A stretch of DNA of 45,049 nt from positions 1-45,049 of the forward strand of contig DAITMB010000030.1 in the NCBI GenBank assembly GCA_036835375.1, given 5' to 3'. Every line of letters begins with the position of its first letter. Position 1 is the stretch's first letter. Both the position numbers and the translations under genes were made by a program. Positions 1 to 9,191 of the stretch are shown piece by piece. The DNA comes from JANQTF01 sp036835375 (GTDB lineage: Bacteria > Bacteroidota > Bacteroidia > J057). The notes under the pieces were generated by a model that made no database searches, had not been told where the DNA came from, and was given only the letters and a program-made list of their open reading frames with translations.

Positions 1-471
1 GAATTGGGAATTCTTAGCCTTGAAATCCAACGTATGCCCAAGGCAGCCACTCAAATATTTGGGCACCCAGGGGCTGCGCCATATGCTTCTGTGGTGAGTA
101 CTTCTACTCATGACATGTCGACCATTCGAGGCTGGTGGGAAGAGGATCGGACAGCGACCCAGCGTTTTTTTAACGATATTCTTGGCCAACGAGGCGGTGC
201 TCCCTTCTTTTGCGAACCTTGGGTAGCCCGTGAAATCATTGCACAACACCTCTACTCGCCCGCTATGTGGGCTATTTTGCCGATTCAGGATCTACTGGCC
301 ATCGATGGCCAACTTCGCCGCGAGAATCCCCTGGAGGAACAGATCAACGTACCTGCCAATCCCAATCACTACTGGCGGTATCGCTTGCATCTTTCAATGG
401 AAGAATTGCTCGCAGCAAATGATTTCAACCGCCAACTCGGTGAGATGATCACCGCCAGCGGCAGAAAGTAG
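1..471 (+). CDS. malQ: 4-alpha-glucanotransferase (amylomaltase), C-terminal part
   Basis: Open from the window edge with no start, so only the last 156 residues are present. The motif STHDMSTIRGWWEED matches the conserved THDxxTLRGWWE block of GH77 amylomaltases. It is followed by the family's typical C-terminal helices, with the stretch VPANPNHYWRYR near the end. The enzyme transfers alpha-1,4-glucan segments in cytoplasmic maltodextrin and glycogen metabolism. The catalytic acidic residues would lie upstream of the window and cannot be checked. The gene ends 24 bp before a clear intrinsic terminator. No other glucan-metabolism gene is visible on this side. Confidence 0.9.
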   Translation, partial: ELGILSLEIQRMPKAATQIFGHPGAAPYASVVSTSTHDMSTIRGWWEEDRTATQRFFNDILGQRGGAPFFCEPWVAREIIAQHLYSPAMWAILPIQDLLAIDGQLRRENPLEEQINVPANPNHYWRYRLHLSMEELLAANDFNRQLGEMITASGRK

Positions 472-494
472 GCACATCTTTCATGTGCACAAAG

Positions 495-531
495 AAAAAA
501 CCTCCTGTGAACAACTCGCGGGAGGTTTTTT
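495..531 (+). terminator. Intrinsic terminator of malQ
   Basis: AAAAAACCTCC pairs with GGAGGTTTTTT around a 15-base loop, followed by a T run. It sits 24 bp after the malQ stop. The A-tract on the other side lets it act in the reverse direction too, but the - strand gene ending at 595 is transcribed towards it, so it may serve both convergent genes. Confidence 0.85.
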
Positions 532-594
532 GTTGTGACAGGCATGTAGTACCAGAGGATTACATCAATTGATGGATTTACCTCATCGGGCCAT

Positions 595-1086
595 TCACTT
601 GCAGTTTCGGGTGAGGAGAAAGGAAAAATCGTCTTCTTCACCGGGTACGTCATAATGAGCCAGATAGCGCTGACCTTCGACTTTGATGATTCGCCGCACG
701 CGCAGCATGACCCTCACAGCCTTGCCATCTGCCGGTAGTAGATGCGCCGGGACATAAGAAGCCAGCGGCACGACCAACTGGGAATGATTTCCGGGTTGGC
801 CCGCAGGAACTTGCGCCAAGAGAGAAGGTTCTCCCAAAGACACTTGTCCCCAGATTTCAGCCCCAAGAATCACAAACTGGTCCTCGGTGGGCGTGCCAGA
901 ATCATAGACGATGGTGAGGGTGTCGCGATTGTCAAGGCAAAAAGCCTCATGAGTCAATTGCTCTTCGTTTACCTGATGTCCTTTGTAGTGGAGGTCCAGA
1001 GTACCTACCCAAGATTCTGGGTTAGATTGAGCAAGCAGAGCAGTGGAAACAAGCGCAAAAAGAACCGTAAGTGAAAGATGTTTCAT
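595..1086 (-). CDS. Exported protein of unknown function
   Basis: 163 residues. The N terminus MKHLSLTVLFALVSTALLAQ is a clear Sec signal peptide with a predicted cut after LLAQ. The mature part has no recognised domain; it is rich in short beta-like stretches and has two cysteines (in FCLDNRD and at the C terminus, RNCK) that could form one disulfide. It is transcribed towards malQ and appears to be monocistronic. I do not recognise the family. Predicted location is the periplasm or outside of the cell. Confidence 0.7.
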   Translation of the reverse strand: MKHLSLTVLFALVSTALLAQSNPESWVGTLDLHYKGHQVNEEQLTHEAFCLDNRDTLTIVYDSGTPTEDQFVILGAEIWGQVSLGEPSLLAQVPAGQPGNHSQLVVPLASYVPAHLLPADGKAVRVMLRVRRIIKVEGQRYLAHYDVPGEEDDFSFLLTRNCK

Positions 1087-1346
1087 AAGTGAAAATTTCG
1101 CTCGAATATGTGAGCTTTCAAATTAGAATGACTCAACAAAATCAGCAGACGCAAGGAAAACGGACATTCTGTTTGAGAATTGCACTCAGTCCTGGGCTTC
1201 CGAAAAAAACCTTCTTGCTAGCGCTCAAGATCAAGAAGGTTTCCCGTGGTAGGTAGCAAGCAGTTGAGAGAAAGTTCGCATCTTGCTGCCTCAAATCCGG
1301 GGTATCCTTCTCGCTCCGGAACAGGATATATCCCAATTCAATGTGA

Positions 1347-2093
1347 ATGAGCAACCTCTCTGATATTGGTTTCCCTGTTAACTCCGAAGACGAATTTGCG
1401 ATTTTATTAGAACAAGCCTATGAGTCGGGAAATCACCTCGACACGGAGCATGGGTTTTATGTGCGCTATGCCGACCTATCCGGAGCTGAGTTATGGCTTC
1501 AGTTCGATCATCAGGGGGAACTGATCGGCATGAATCCTCATTTTCGGAGCGGAAGTCGGATCAAAGTCGGATTGCTCTCTCCTGTGGAGCGTTCCCAAAG
1601 TCCGCTGGATGGCGCTTGGATTGCGTGGACCAACCCTACGGATCCATCTGATCCCGAAAGCGGTGACTATCCTTTTGTCTTTGATGCACCTGACGCACGC
1701 TTGCAACCTCATCTGCTCTACCCAGGGGAAGCCACGGTCCAGCTCGCGGCATTTTCACAAGAAGTGCGATATTACCCCTCTCCCGAGGCATTTCATCTGG
1801 CTCAGCAAGAGGAAGAGGTCCCCTTTGCCATTCAATCCTTCGTGCCTTTGGGATTGTTCACCGAAGATGCAGACAGCTCTCCCGACGCCACTGCGCTCAT
1901 CACTGGGATTATTCAGGAAATAGAATCTCGAAAAAACCAGCTTTCCGGTCAGCCATTCATGGTCGCACGCCTCCAAAGCCTTGGATTAGAAATCGACCTT
2001 CTGCTAGATCCCCTCGAAATGCCAGAGTCTCCTAAAGTGGGTGCTGTGATTCAGTGTCAAGCCTGGTTGAGCGGCCAAATCATCAAAGGGTAG
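1347..2093 (+). CDS. Conserved cytoplasmic protein of unknown function
   Basis: 248 residues, no signal peptide or membrane segment. The N-terminal part (SEDEFAILLEQAYESG, then a WLQFDHQGELIGMNPHF segment) suggests a compact alpha/beta fold. I half recognise it as a widespread uncharacterised bacterial family, but cannot name a function. The ATG at 1347 has no evident ribosome binding site, as is normal in this phylum. It converges on the CFFCG gene, 41 bp away. Confidence 0.65.
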   Translation: MSNLSDIGFPVNSEDEFAILLEQAYESGNHLDTEHGFYVRYADLSGAELWLQFDHQGELIGMNPHFRSGSRIKVGLLSPVERSQSPLDGAWIAWTNPTDPSDPESGDYPFVFDAPDARLQPHLLYPGEATVQLAAFSQEVRYYPSPEAFHLAQQEEEVPFAIQSFVPLGLFTEDADSSPDATALITGIIQEIESRKNQLSGQPFMVARLQSLGLEIDLLLDPLEMPESPKVGAVIQCQAWLSGQIIKG

Positions 2094-2134
2094 CATTAAT
2101 TCAAACCTACAGCCGACCCTAGACGCGCAAAAGA

Positions 2135-2542
2135 TCATCGCTCCACGGCAGATTCTAATCGAAAAATCATTCCTTGAGATCCCGGCGACAGGACCAGCTC
2201 CCCTTCAAATGTCTTGAGTGCGTCCACCTTATAGCGTTTGGCATCCTTCATCACCAGCTCAATGATGCTGGTAGGACCTGCGTTCCCACAGAAGAAGCAC
2301 TCAATCATGGGATAGGCAGACAAAGCATAATCACGACCATCGGAATCTAATGGAATGATATATCCTTTCACTTGTACCAACTGGCGATCCAGCGAAGCGA
2401 CTTCATGGGTGTATCGAATCAGGCCGCTTGGAAGCTCGCACTGCTGGAGGCTGCTCCATGACAGCGGTGTTTGCGCTTCCAAAGACAAAGGGGCAGCACA
2501 TGCCAGCCAGCAGCCTACCAAGGCCATTTGCCAATTACTCAT
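2135..2542 (-). CDS. Small exported CFFCG-motif protein (DUF3299-like), paralogue 1
   Basis: 135 residues. The start is taken at the ATG of ATGAGTAA, which overlaps the yidD stop by 8 bp; a start 15 bp upstream is possible. Residues 1-24 (MSNWQMALVGCWLACAAPLS...) form a signal peptide. The mature core reads VKGYIIPLDSDGRDYALSAYP, then ECFFCGNAGPTSIIEL with C82 and C85, then a TFEGELVL strand. The same core recurs in the genes at 36223-36651 and 35588-36202, which sit in an ABC-transporter operon. The G-Y-x-(I/V)-P-(L/I)-D block resembles DUF3299, known from Zur-regulated operons in Proteobacteria. The CxxC could bind metal or act as a thiol site. The role is inferred only. Confidence 0.75.
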   Translation of the reverse strand: MSNWQMALVGCWLACAAPLSLEAQTPLSWSSLQQCELPSGLIRYTHEVASLDRQLVQVKGYIIPLDSDGRDYALSAYPMIECFFCGNAGPTSIIELVMKDAKRYKVDALKTFEGELVLSPGSQGMIFRLESAVER

Positions 2543-2810
2543 GGGTGTCGGAGTCAAATTCTTGCATCAAATCCGGGCGCTCTGTTCCGGGAACAGGGTC
2601 ATAGCCGCTACCGCCAAAAGGATGACAACGAGCAATGCGCCGAGCCGCCAAACGACCGCCTTTCCAAGGTCCGTATAAACGGACCGCCTCTATTGCGTAG
2701 TGCGAGCATGTAGGGGTGTAGCGGCAGGAAGAGGAGAAAAGGGGAGAAATGGCTACTTGGTAAAACCTCACCAGCGCAATCATGATTCCCTGGACAATTG
2801 CTGAAATCAT
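2535..2810 (-). CDS. yidD: Membrane protein insertion efficiency factor YidD
   Basis: 91 residues from the ATG at 2810; an in-frame extension to 2903 exists but the usual YidD length favours this start. The signature is complete: FYQVAISPLF amphipathic helix, SCRYTPTCSHYAIEA, then RIARCHPFGGSGYDPVP. YidD is a small membrane-associated protein that assists YidC in inserting inner-membrane proteins. Its usual neighbours rpmH, rnpA and yidC are not present here. Instead its stop codon overlaps the start of a CFFCG-motif gene, implying translational coupling. Confidence 0.93.
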   Translation of the reverse strand: MISAIVQGIMIALVRFYQVAISPLFSSSCRYTPTCSHYAIEAVRLYGPWKGGRLAARRIARCHPFGGSGYDPVPGTERPDLMQEFDSDTHE

Positions 2811-3083
2811 GGGCGAATATACGGACTTCTGCCAGCCATGTTGAAATTTGGCATTCCCATGTCCGTAGCCTTTTTCTGTAACCACACCTGCGATCAATGT
2901 CAATCAGCAGCGTTTATTCAACAAACCCATCTGGCAGTGTCACCTAGCCTCGATCAATTTGACGATCGAAAGGGGGGGACGACAGTAGAAATTCTCTTTT
3001 TTCCGAAAGATAGATACCTTTAGCCATCTGATGATGGGCAATGCAGCCTACTGCACCCGCCACACAGACCAATTCCTGAAGCT

Positions 3084-6000
3084 ATGCCATTCCGAATTTT
3101 TTGCCTATTGATCACGCTTCTCCCTGCCTTCAGCTTTGGCCAACGAGCCATCAGGCCCAATGAGCAGATCAACTCTTCTTGTGAAGAGCGGGAACCCATT
3201 CCTTCACCTGATGGACAAATGGTCTATTTTTGGCGAAGAGAATGCCCCGAAAACACCGGGGGACATCGCGATCCCGGCGACATCTGGTATAGCCGGCGCG
3301 ATGCCCGAGGTCAATGGTCAACTGCCCAACGATTTGGTCTGCCGCTCAACTCCAAAGGCCATGAATTCGTGTGGCAGGTATCCGCAAAGCACGATACGCT
3401 TTTTCTTGTACAGGTTGCCCCAGGTGTGCAAGAGGCTGGCATTTCCTATTCCGTTAGAGAGCGAAACTCCCAACAATGGTCTTCTCCTGTGCCCATGCAC
3501 ATTCGCGACTTTCGCTACGAAGGCTCTTACAAAGACTACTTCCGCACCCCCCAAAATGTGCTTCTTCTACCCAACGAAGGCTTCCCTTCATTTGGTGGAA
3601 CCGATCTATACGCTTGCTTTCCCATCAATGACACGGCTTGGAGCAAACCCATCAACCTCGGGCCCGACATCAACACGCAGGGCAATGAAGACGCACCGTT
3701 CATGGCACCGGACGGACGAACGCTCTACTTCAACACCGATGGTGGCAGCGAGGGCCAGAACTCAGACATCTACATGAGTTATCGGCTGGACGATACTTGG
3801 CAGCGATGGAGCTTGCCTGTTCGCCTTCCTGCTCCCGTCAACAGTCCCGGCGCAGACTTTGACTTTCAGATTTCTGCCGATGGAAAGACCGCTTGGTGGT
3901 GTTCTAACTTGGGAACACTCGGCAACAATGACATTTTTTATATGGACCTCAGCGCCTGCGAGGTAGATGTGTATCCGGGAGGCGACCTCACCTATTGCGT
4001 AGGGAGTTCAGTGCAACTGGAGGCAGGATTCACGACGAAAGCCTCTGTGTCTTTTCAGTGGATGAAAAATGGAAGCCCCATTCGGGGCGGCAACGCTGCG
4101 ACCCTTCGGGTAGAAAGCGATGGTGATTACCAGCTGTTGCGAAGTAGTCCCGGTTGCGAGGCCCTCTCCCCTGTACAACGAATCCGTTTTGTGTCCCCGC
4201 CAAGCGCGTTGGTAGAGACAGCCGGAGGAGCAGATTGCCTAGAGGACAGCCTGGTGCTCGTTGCGAGGGGCAATGCGAGCTCTTTTCAATGGTTCAAAAA
4301 TGGCCTCAAAATCCCCGAAGCCACTGATGCGAGGTACTTGGCTCATTCTCCGGGGAACTACCAGGTGGAAGCTGCGATCGGGTCATGCAGTGCCAAATCT
4401 CCCACATTTGACCTACTGCCGTTCACACCGCCGATCATTTTCACCAAGGAAGACTCCATCAGGGGCTGGCTCCCCATCTTGCCACGTTGGCAATGGACCA
4501 ATAAGCTCCGCGCTGAGAAAGGGAAAACATATTTTGCCGACCTGGTCACTGGTCCGCGCGGCGAAATTTATGCGATTACTCAGACAGAAAACCGGGGTCG
4601 TGTGCATCAGCGCATCAGCTCCTTGTTTTCTCATGGACTTGAGCGAAGCATCGTTTATGACAAAGAGGTGAAGGGCGTCAAGCCCACATTTTTGGCTACA
4701 GATCCCGAAGGCAACCTTGTAGTAGCGGGAGAAAATGAGTACCTCAGAAAATTCCATCCAGATGGACGGGTCATGTGGTGGAAAGACGAGCAAAGACAGC
4801 ATCTGATGGGGCTTTGTACAGATCCTTTGGGGAATATTTACACAGCCGGAAGATATCGAGACAGCCTCCAAGTGGGATCCGAACTATTGAGTGCGCCGGA
4901 TCGAGGGGCCATTTTTTTAGCAAAACATTCTCCCAGAGGAGAGCTTCTTTGGGTCAAATCTTTTGCAACAGATTCCTACCGCGCTGACTTTGGCAATGCC
5001 TTGGCGAGCGACTGCGAGGGCAACGTGTATCTCGCAGGCGGATTTGACTTGGTTGCTGACTTTGGAAGCTATTCGCTTCGGAGCACACTACTAAAGGAAA
5101 ACTATTTCTTGGCGAAATTCGGTCCAGAAGGAGAAGTGATCTATGCCCGAAAAATCAATACTGAGCGCACGCGGGTGAGATCAGGAGACCTCTATGTGGA
5201 GTGCCAGGGGCCAATCACCCTCTTGCTCAACCGCGAGTATTTCACCTTTGCTAGCAACGGGATCGACCTTTGGAACGGGCCTTTGCTGATGCCCGAGGGA
5301 AGCTATGCAGTCAGTCACCGGGTGGTTTCAGAGCAGGGTGACGCCTATGTGAGTGGACTCACAGCCGATGGTCGCTACTTTGTGACCAAGCTGAACCGAA
5401 TGTATAACCAAATCATTCTGTGGCAGGACCGGGGGGCTGCTTTCAGTGAGCAAGACTTACCAGCCATTGCAGTTGATAGGCAAGGGTCGATCATTGTGGC
5501 TGGAATTTCGACCGGAAACGGATTTCAAGGAGATCGATTTGACTTGACGAATGGATCATCCACCTTTCTTATGAAATATGGCCGTCCGATGGTGGAGGCA
5601 GTTGCCAGAGAGCCACTCAGCCTATGCGATGGCCAAGCGGTGGTGCTTTTGGTTCGTGAAGAGCCGGGCCTGAGCTATCAATGGGTCAAAGATGGGCGAG
5701 AGATCAGCGGTGCAACGCTTCCAGCTTACCGGGCCACACGAGCCGGCACGTATCAAGTCAAGGCTGTGCTGGGAAACTGTGTGCGAGTGTCTGAACCGCA
5801 GGCTGTGTCCGAATGTGGACAAGCTCCACCACCGCTCACGGTAGCATCCTTGTTGCCCGAGCCAGTGCCCACCACGCCTCAGCCAGAACCCGCGCGCCTG
5901 AGTGTCCCTAGCGAGGTGAACTATGGCATGAATGGCACCCCGCGGTCTTTGCGGGGTCGCAGAGTGAAAACACAAGATGAGGTGACCGTCTCCAGCCAGC

Positions 6001-6290
6001 AAGCCACCATCTTGGTGTGGGATCACGGCGCAGTGGACAACGATACCGTCTCGGTGAATCTCAATGGCCAGTGGCTCCTCCAAGAGTATGGTTTGAAAAA
6101 AGAACCATATGAACTTCAGGTGACTCTCCAGCCAGGCGATAACTTCCTGATGCTCTTTGCACATAATCTTGGTACGATCCCCCCCAATACGGCTTCTATC
6201 AAGATTGACGATGGCAAGAAGCCTAAAACACTTCAATTACGATCCAACCTTCGTAATTGCGGGATGCTGAAAATTCGTGTTGAGCCATGA
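3084..6290 (+). CDS. Large secreted PD40 / Ig-like / propeller protein
   Basis: 1068 residues. Signal peptide MPFRIFCLLITLLPAFSFGQ. Residues about 30-290 carry PD40-type repeats (SPDGQMVYFWRR, APDGRTLYFNTDG, SADGKTAWWCSN). Two Ig-like domains follow (FQWMKNGSPI, FQWFKNGLKI), then a long SBBP-like propeller at about 465-835 with repeats such as DPEGNLVVAG and DPLGNIYTAG. A third Ig-like domain (YQWVKDGREI), a Pro/Glu/Thr linker and a C-terminal beta domain with VSVNLNGQWLL and GTIPPNTASIKIDDGKK end the protein. That last domain is familiar from Bacteroidota envelope proteins. No T9SS sorting signal is evident. Probably an outer-membrane-associated or surface protein; ligand unknown. Confidence 0.8.
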   Translation: MPFRIFCLLITLLPAFSFGQRAIRPNEQINSSCEEREPIPSPDGQMVYFWRRECPENTGGHRDPGDIWYSRRDARGQWSTAQRFGLPLNSKGHEFVWQVSAKHDTLFLVQVAPGVQEAGISYSVRERNSQQWSSPVPMHIRDFRYEGSYKDYFRTPQNVLLLPNEGFPSFGGTDLYACFPINDTAWSKPINLGPDINTQGNEDAPFMAPDGRTLYFNTDGGSEGQNSDIYMSYRLDDTWQRWSLPVRLPAPVNSPGADFDFQISADGKTAWWCSNLGTLGNNDIFYMDLSACEVDVYPGGDLTYCVGSSVQLEAGFTTKASVSFQWMKNGSPIRGGNAATLRVESDGDYQLLRSSPGCEALSPVQRIRFVSPPSALVETAGGADCLEDSLVLVARGNASSFQWFKNGLKIPEATDARYLAHSPGNYQVEAAIGSCSAKSPTFDLLPFTPPIIFTKEDSIRGWLPILPRWQWTNKLRAEKGKTYFADLVTGPRGEIYAITQTENRGRVHQRISSLFSHGLERSIVYDKEVKGVKPTFLATDPEGNLVVAGENEYLRKFHPDGRVMWWKDEQRQHLMGLCTDPLGNIYTAGRYRDSLQVGSELLSAPDRGAIFLAKHSPRGELLWVKSFATDSYRADFGNALASDCEGNVYLAGGFDLVADFGSYSLRSTLLKENYFLAKFGPEGEVIYARKINTERTRVRSGDLYVECQGPITLLLNREYFTFASNGIDLWNGPLLMPEGSYAVSHRVVSEQGDAYVSGLTADGRYFVTKLNRMYNQIILWQDRGAAFSEQDLPAIAVDRQGSIIVAGISTGNGFQGDRFDLTNGSSTFLMKYGRPMVEAVAREPLSLCDGQAVVLLVREEPGLSYQWVKDGREISGATLPAYRATRAGTYQVKAVLGNCVRVSEPQAVSECGQAPPPLTVASLLPEPVPTTPQPEPARLSVPSEVNYGMNGTPRSLRGRRVKTQDEVTVSSQQATILVWDHGAVDNDTVSVNLNGQWLLQEYGLKKEPYELQVTLQPGDNFLMLFAHNLGTIPPNTASIKIDDGKKPKTLQLRSNLRNCGMLKIRVEP

Positions 6291-6405
6291 CGTTCCCATT
6301 GGCTTCCATCCTTGACCGGACATGAACAAAAAATCGCAACCAGGTACTCAGATTTTTCGTAAAAAAGGACCGTCTAAGTTTTTACCTTTCTTCTAATTAT
6401 CCACG

Positions 6406-6891
6406 ATGAAAAATTTCTTAAATATCCCCCAAGAGCAAGTTGACGACATTGTAAAGCAACTCAATCACCTACTGGCAGACTACCATCTCCACTACCAAAA
6501 GATGCGCAACTTCCATTGGAATGTGTATGGAGAACAATTCTTTGAACTGCATGCCCGCTTCGAAGCGCTTTACAATACTGCCAAGATTCACATCGACGAC
6601 ATTGCCGAGCGAATCTTGACCCTCAAGCGCAGACCGGTGTCCAATTTTTCAGATTATCTCTATATGGCTGCCATTGAGGAAGAAAAAGAAACCCTGCGCC
6701 CACGCGACATGGTAGAAGCAACCATCAGAGATTTATCGGTATTGATCGACCGCATGACTCATACCATCTCGGTCGCAGAAGAAGCTGGAGATGTCGGCAC
6801 GGCAGACCTCATCACAGGATTTTTGAAAGAAGCACAAAAAACGCACTGGATGTTCAGCGCTTGGCTTCGTGAGCGACTACTTACTTCCTGA
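6406..6891 (+). CDS. dps: Dps-family ferritin-like DNA-protection protein
   Basis: 161 residues, the normal Dps length. The ferroxidase signature is visible: KMRNFHWNVYGEQFFELHA followed by IHIDDIAERILTLKRRP, supplying the His, Asp and Glu ligands at the dimer interface. Dps dodecamers oxidise Fe(II) with peroxide, store the iron and shield DNA. It appears to be monocistronic. The upstream A/T-rich stretch has TACCTTTC, one base from the TAnnTTTG promoter element. Its 3' end overlaps the convergent thpR gene by 15 bp. Confidence 0.93.
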   Translation: MKNFLNIPQEQVDDIVKQLNHLLADYHLHYQKMRNFHWNVYGEQFFELHARFEALYNTAKIHIDDIAERILTLKRRPVSNFSDYLYMAAIEEEKETLRPRDMVEATIRDLSVLIDRMTHTISVAEEAGDVGTADLITGFLKEAQKTHWMFSAWLRERLLTS

Positions 6892-7455
6892 TCCGCGTAG
6901 CGAAAAGCTCCTCAGGGGTTGATACATCGCCCTCTGCGGTAGGAGGACAGACTGCCACAACACGATCTTTTCCAGTTGCATTGGCTCAAGAAGTATAGGC
7001 CCCGGGAGATTGATCACAGGATCATTCTCCCGGGGTTTTGTTCTTCCCACCGTGATGTGAGGAATCGGTGCCTTCCGCTGTTGCGGCATCTTGTGCACTT
7101 GCGACAACCAGTGTTGCTGCTTTTGTACCAATTCCGTGAAAGCAGGAGACTTAGAAAATTGAATCCACAACATGCGAGGAGGCTGCCCCGGTGGTCCCCA
7201 GCGCCATTGGGCACCTGTCAGTTCGAAGGGCACACAGGTAGAAAATCCTTCCGTGAACATCGCCACCAGATTCTCCAGAATCTCCCTACGAACCTCCCCA
7301 ATAAACAGAGTCGTGACATGGAGTTGCTCTTCCGGCACCCAGCGGATCCATGCGGGATTTTTCCAGGTGCTATTCAACGCACGGATGGGAGCCAAATAAT
7401 CTTCCGGGATGGGAGTCCCCAAAAATAAGCGAACATGGGAAGACGTTTCTGTCAT
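6877..7455 (-). CDS. thpR: RNA 2',3'-cyclic phosphodiesterase (2H family)
   Basis: 192 residues from the ATG at 7455; a longer in-frame start at 7548 would add an N terminus foreign to the family. Both HxTx motifs of the 2H phosphoesterases are present: HVTT at residue 46 and HITV at 133, about 87 residues apart as expected. The enzyme opens 2',3'-cyclic phosphates on RNA ends to 2'-phosphates. It ends inside the 3' end of dps on the opposite strand. Confidence 0.88.
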   Translation of the reverse strand: MTETSSHVRLFLGTPIPEDYLAPIRALNSTWKNPAWIRWVPEEQLHVTTLFIGEVRREILENLVAMFTEGFSTCVPFELTGAQWRWGPPGQPPRMLWIQFSKSPAFTELVQKQQHWLSQVHKMPQQRKAPIPHITVGRTKPRENDPVINLPGPILLEPMQLEKIVLWQSVLLPQRAMYQPLRSFSLRGSGSK

Positions 7456-7711
7456 ATCAGATGCGCTGGACAAACCTTTCGAGAAAATGGATCCGAGTGA
7501 AGTGCTCTGCGCGTTGAAGAAGCACACATTTTGTGGAGAAACGTTCATGCAGGTGGTAAGAATTTTTCCGACATTTCTCTACGATTCAAGAAAATGATGG
7601 GCTCGCGCTGTTGTACAAGAGGCAGACCAGAAGTTATTTGAGGAAATAAAATTACTAATTTTAATAGTATTTCATCTCCAAAACTAGCATCTTGCTTCCT
7701 CATTCCTGATC

Positions 7712-8671
7712 ATGAGCCACTACCCTCCCTTTGCTTTACCTTTGCCATCCCTTCCTTTGCAAAATGTAGAACTGACCCCCTCTCTTGGCCCAAGACAGCC
7801 GGTATCGGGCACGGACACGAGCCTGTGTCCCCCCCATGATTTCTCGTGGAATGCATACAATCGAGCTTGGGAATCGCCCCATCAGGAGGCAAGAATCAAG
7901 GTACTTCAATTTCGTGACCAGTCATTTTATCAGCGTCGCGAGCGATTAGAGCAGTTGTTGCTATCCAACAATGACTTGGTTGATCGGCTGGATCGGCGAG
8001 AATCCTCTCATCGAAGTTATGAGTCCCTTCAACTTTCTTTTCGAAGAAGCATTCCCACACTCCTCACTGACCAGCCGGAGATTGCTTGCCATCGTGCACT
8101 GGCTTTTGGGGATGACAAGGTGCTTGTACTGGCGACGGCGCACTACCCGGCTCATTTCTCGGCACACCGAGAGGGGGAATTGCTGGCCTCGCTCCACAGT
8201 ATTATCTATCATCCTCAAGGAATTTATGGCCACTGGCCATCCCACGCGAGATTCAGCCTCGATCTATCCTCCACCCATCTCGTCGGAATCCCTCCCCGGC
8301 AAGTGAGTCCCAATGGCCCTTTTCTGTTTCAAAGCCACCCACATTCCCCCCACCCCGGACTACAGATCTGCATTGAAGTCAAAGAAGGTAGACCGGACAA
8401 GCCCAAGGATGTGCTGGAACGCCTGTTTCAACGAAATTTTTTTAGCTCTTACTACATTCTGGATGTGCAGCCTGTGGTGGTGGGTGCCATTCAAGGCTAT
8501 GAGGCATTTGCGATTGAGCATGTTTCCCAACAGGGCCTCCAACGACTGGAATACGCGGCGGTGCTCCTACGCGACACCGATCACGTAACTTTCCTCTGCC
8601 AAGCGCCCGACGATCGGATCAGCCACTTAGGCATTTTCAGGAAATTACTTTACTCCTTTCAGCCGGCATGA
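7712..8671 (+). CDS. Protein of unknown function
   Basis: 319 residues, no signal peptide or membrane helix, Pro- and His-rich N terminus. The middle (residues about 60-90, RDQSFYQRRERLEQLLLSNN) is probably helical. No motif I can link to a known enzyme is visible. It stands alone, divergent from thpR across 256 bp, and about 105 bp ahead of queD. The ATG at 7712 lacks a Shine-Dalgarno site. Confidence 0.6.
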   Translation: MSHYPPFALPLPSLPLQNVELTPSLGPRQPVSGTDTSLCPPHDFSWNAYNRAWESPHQEARIKVLQFRDQSFYQRRERLEQLLLSNNDLVDRLDRRESSHRSYESLQLSFRRSIPTLLTDQPEIACHRALAFGDDKVLVLATAHYPAHFSAHREGELLASLHSIIYHPQGIYGHWPSHARFSLDLSSTHLVGIPPRQVSPNGPFLFQSHPHSPHPGLQICIEVKEGRPDKPKDVLERLFQRNFFSSYYILDVQPVVVGAIQGYEAFAIEHVSQQGLQRLEYAAVLLRDTDHVTFLCQAPDDRISHLGIFRKLLYSFQPA

Positions 8672-8777
8672 CCTGGTTGAGTTGTTTGAATAGAGAATCG
8701 AAGCCCTAGACCTAGCGAGTGGGCACTTGCGAATACAAAAATTTACGGCTTGTTTTGCAAAAAAATTGAGAGGTTAC

Positions 8778-9191
8778 ATGCCTGTAAAAATCAGTAAAAG
8801 CTTTCGTTTCGAGTCTGCTCATTGGTTGCCAGGGATGCCGGAAGGGCATAAATGCAGAAGAATGCACGGACACAGCTTTCAAGTCAGCATTCAGGTCATG
8901 GGGGAAACAGATCCGAAGACCGGCATATTGATCGATTTTGGCGATATCAAGCAGATCGTAAAGCCCTATATTGATCTACTCGATCACTACTGCCTCAATG
9001 ACGTAGGAGAAGAGCGCGGCGACGCCCTGCTACAAAATCCCAGTTCTGAAAATCTCTCACAATGGTTTTTTGAGCAATTGGAAGGCCAACTCCCGGGCTT
9101 GTATAGCGTGATCGTGCATGAAACCTGTACGAGTCAGTGTGAATATCGCCCTTCATTTCCACTTTCATCTCCGCAGCATCCTTCGCTTTGA
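8778..9191 (+). CDS. queD: 6-carboxy-5,6,7,8-tetrahydropterin synthase
   Basis: 137 residues from the ATG giving MPVKISKSFRFESAHW; an upstream in-frame ATG at 8727 gives an extension foreign to the family. Zinc ligands H15, H30 and H32 (SAHW, MHGHS), the catalytic C26 (GHKCRRMHGH) and LDHYCLND all fit the 6-pyruvoyl-tetrahydropterin synthase fold. The enzyme makes 6-carboxytetrahydropterin from dihydroneopterin triphosphate, the second step to queuosine. Its product pathway leads to tgt, also in this window (20279). The stop overlaps the cmk start by 4 bp. Confidence 0.93.
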   Translation: MPVKISKSFRFESAHWLPGMPEGHKCRRMHGHSFQVSIQVMGETDPKTGILIDFGDIKQIVKPYIDLLDHYCLNDVGEERGDALLQNPSSENLSQWFFEQLEGQLPGLYSVIVHETCTSQCEYRPSFPLSSPQHPSL

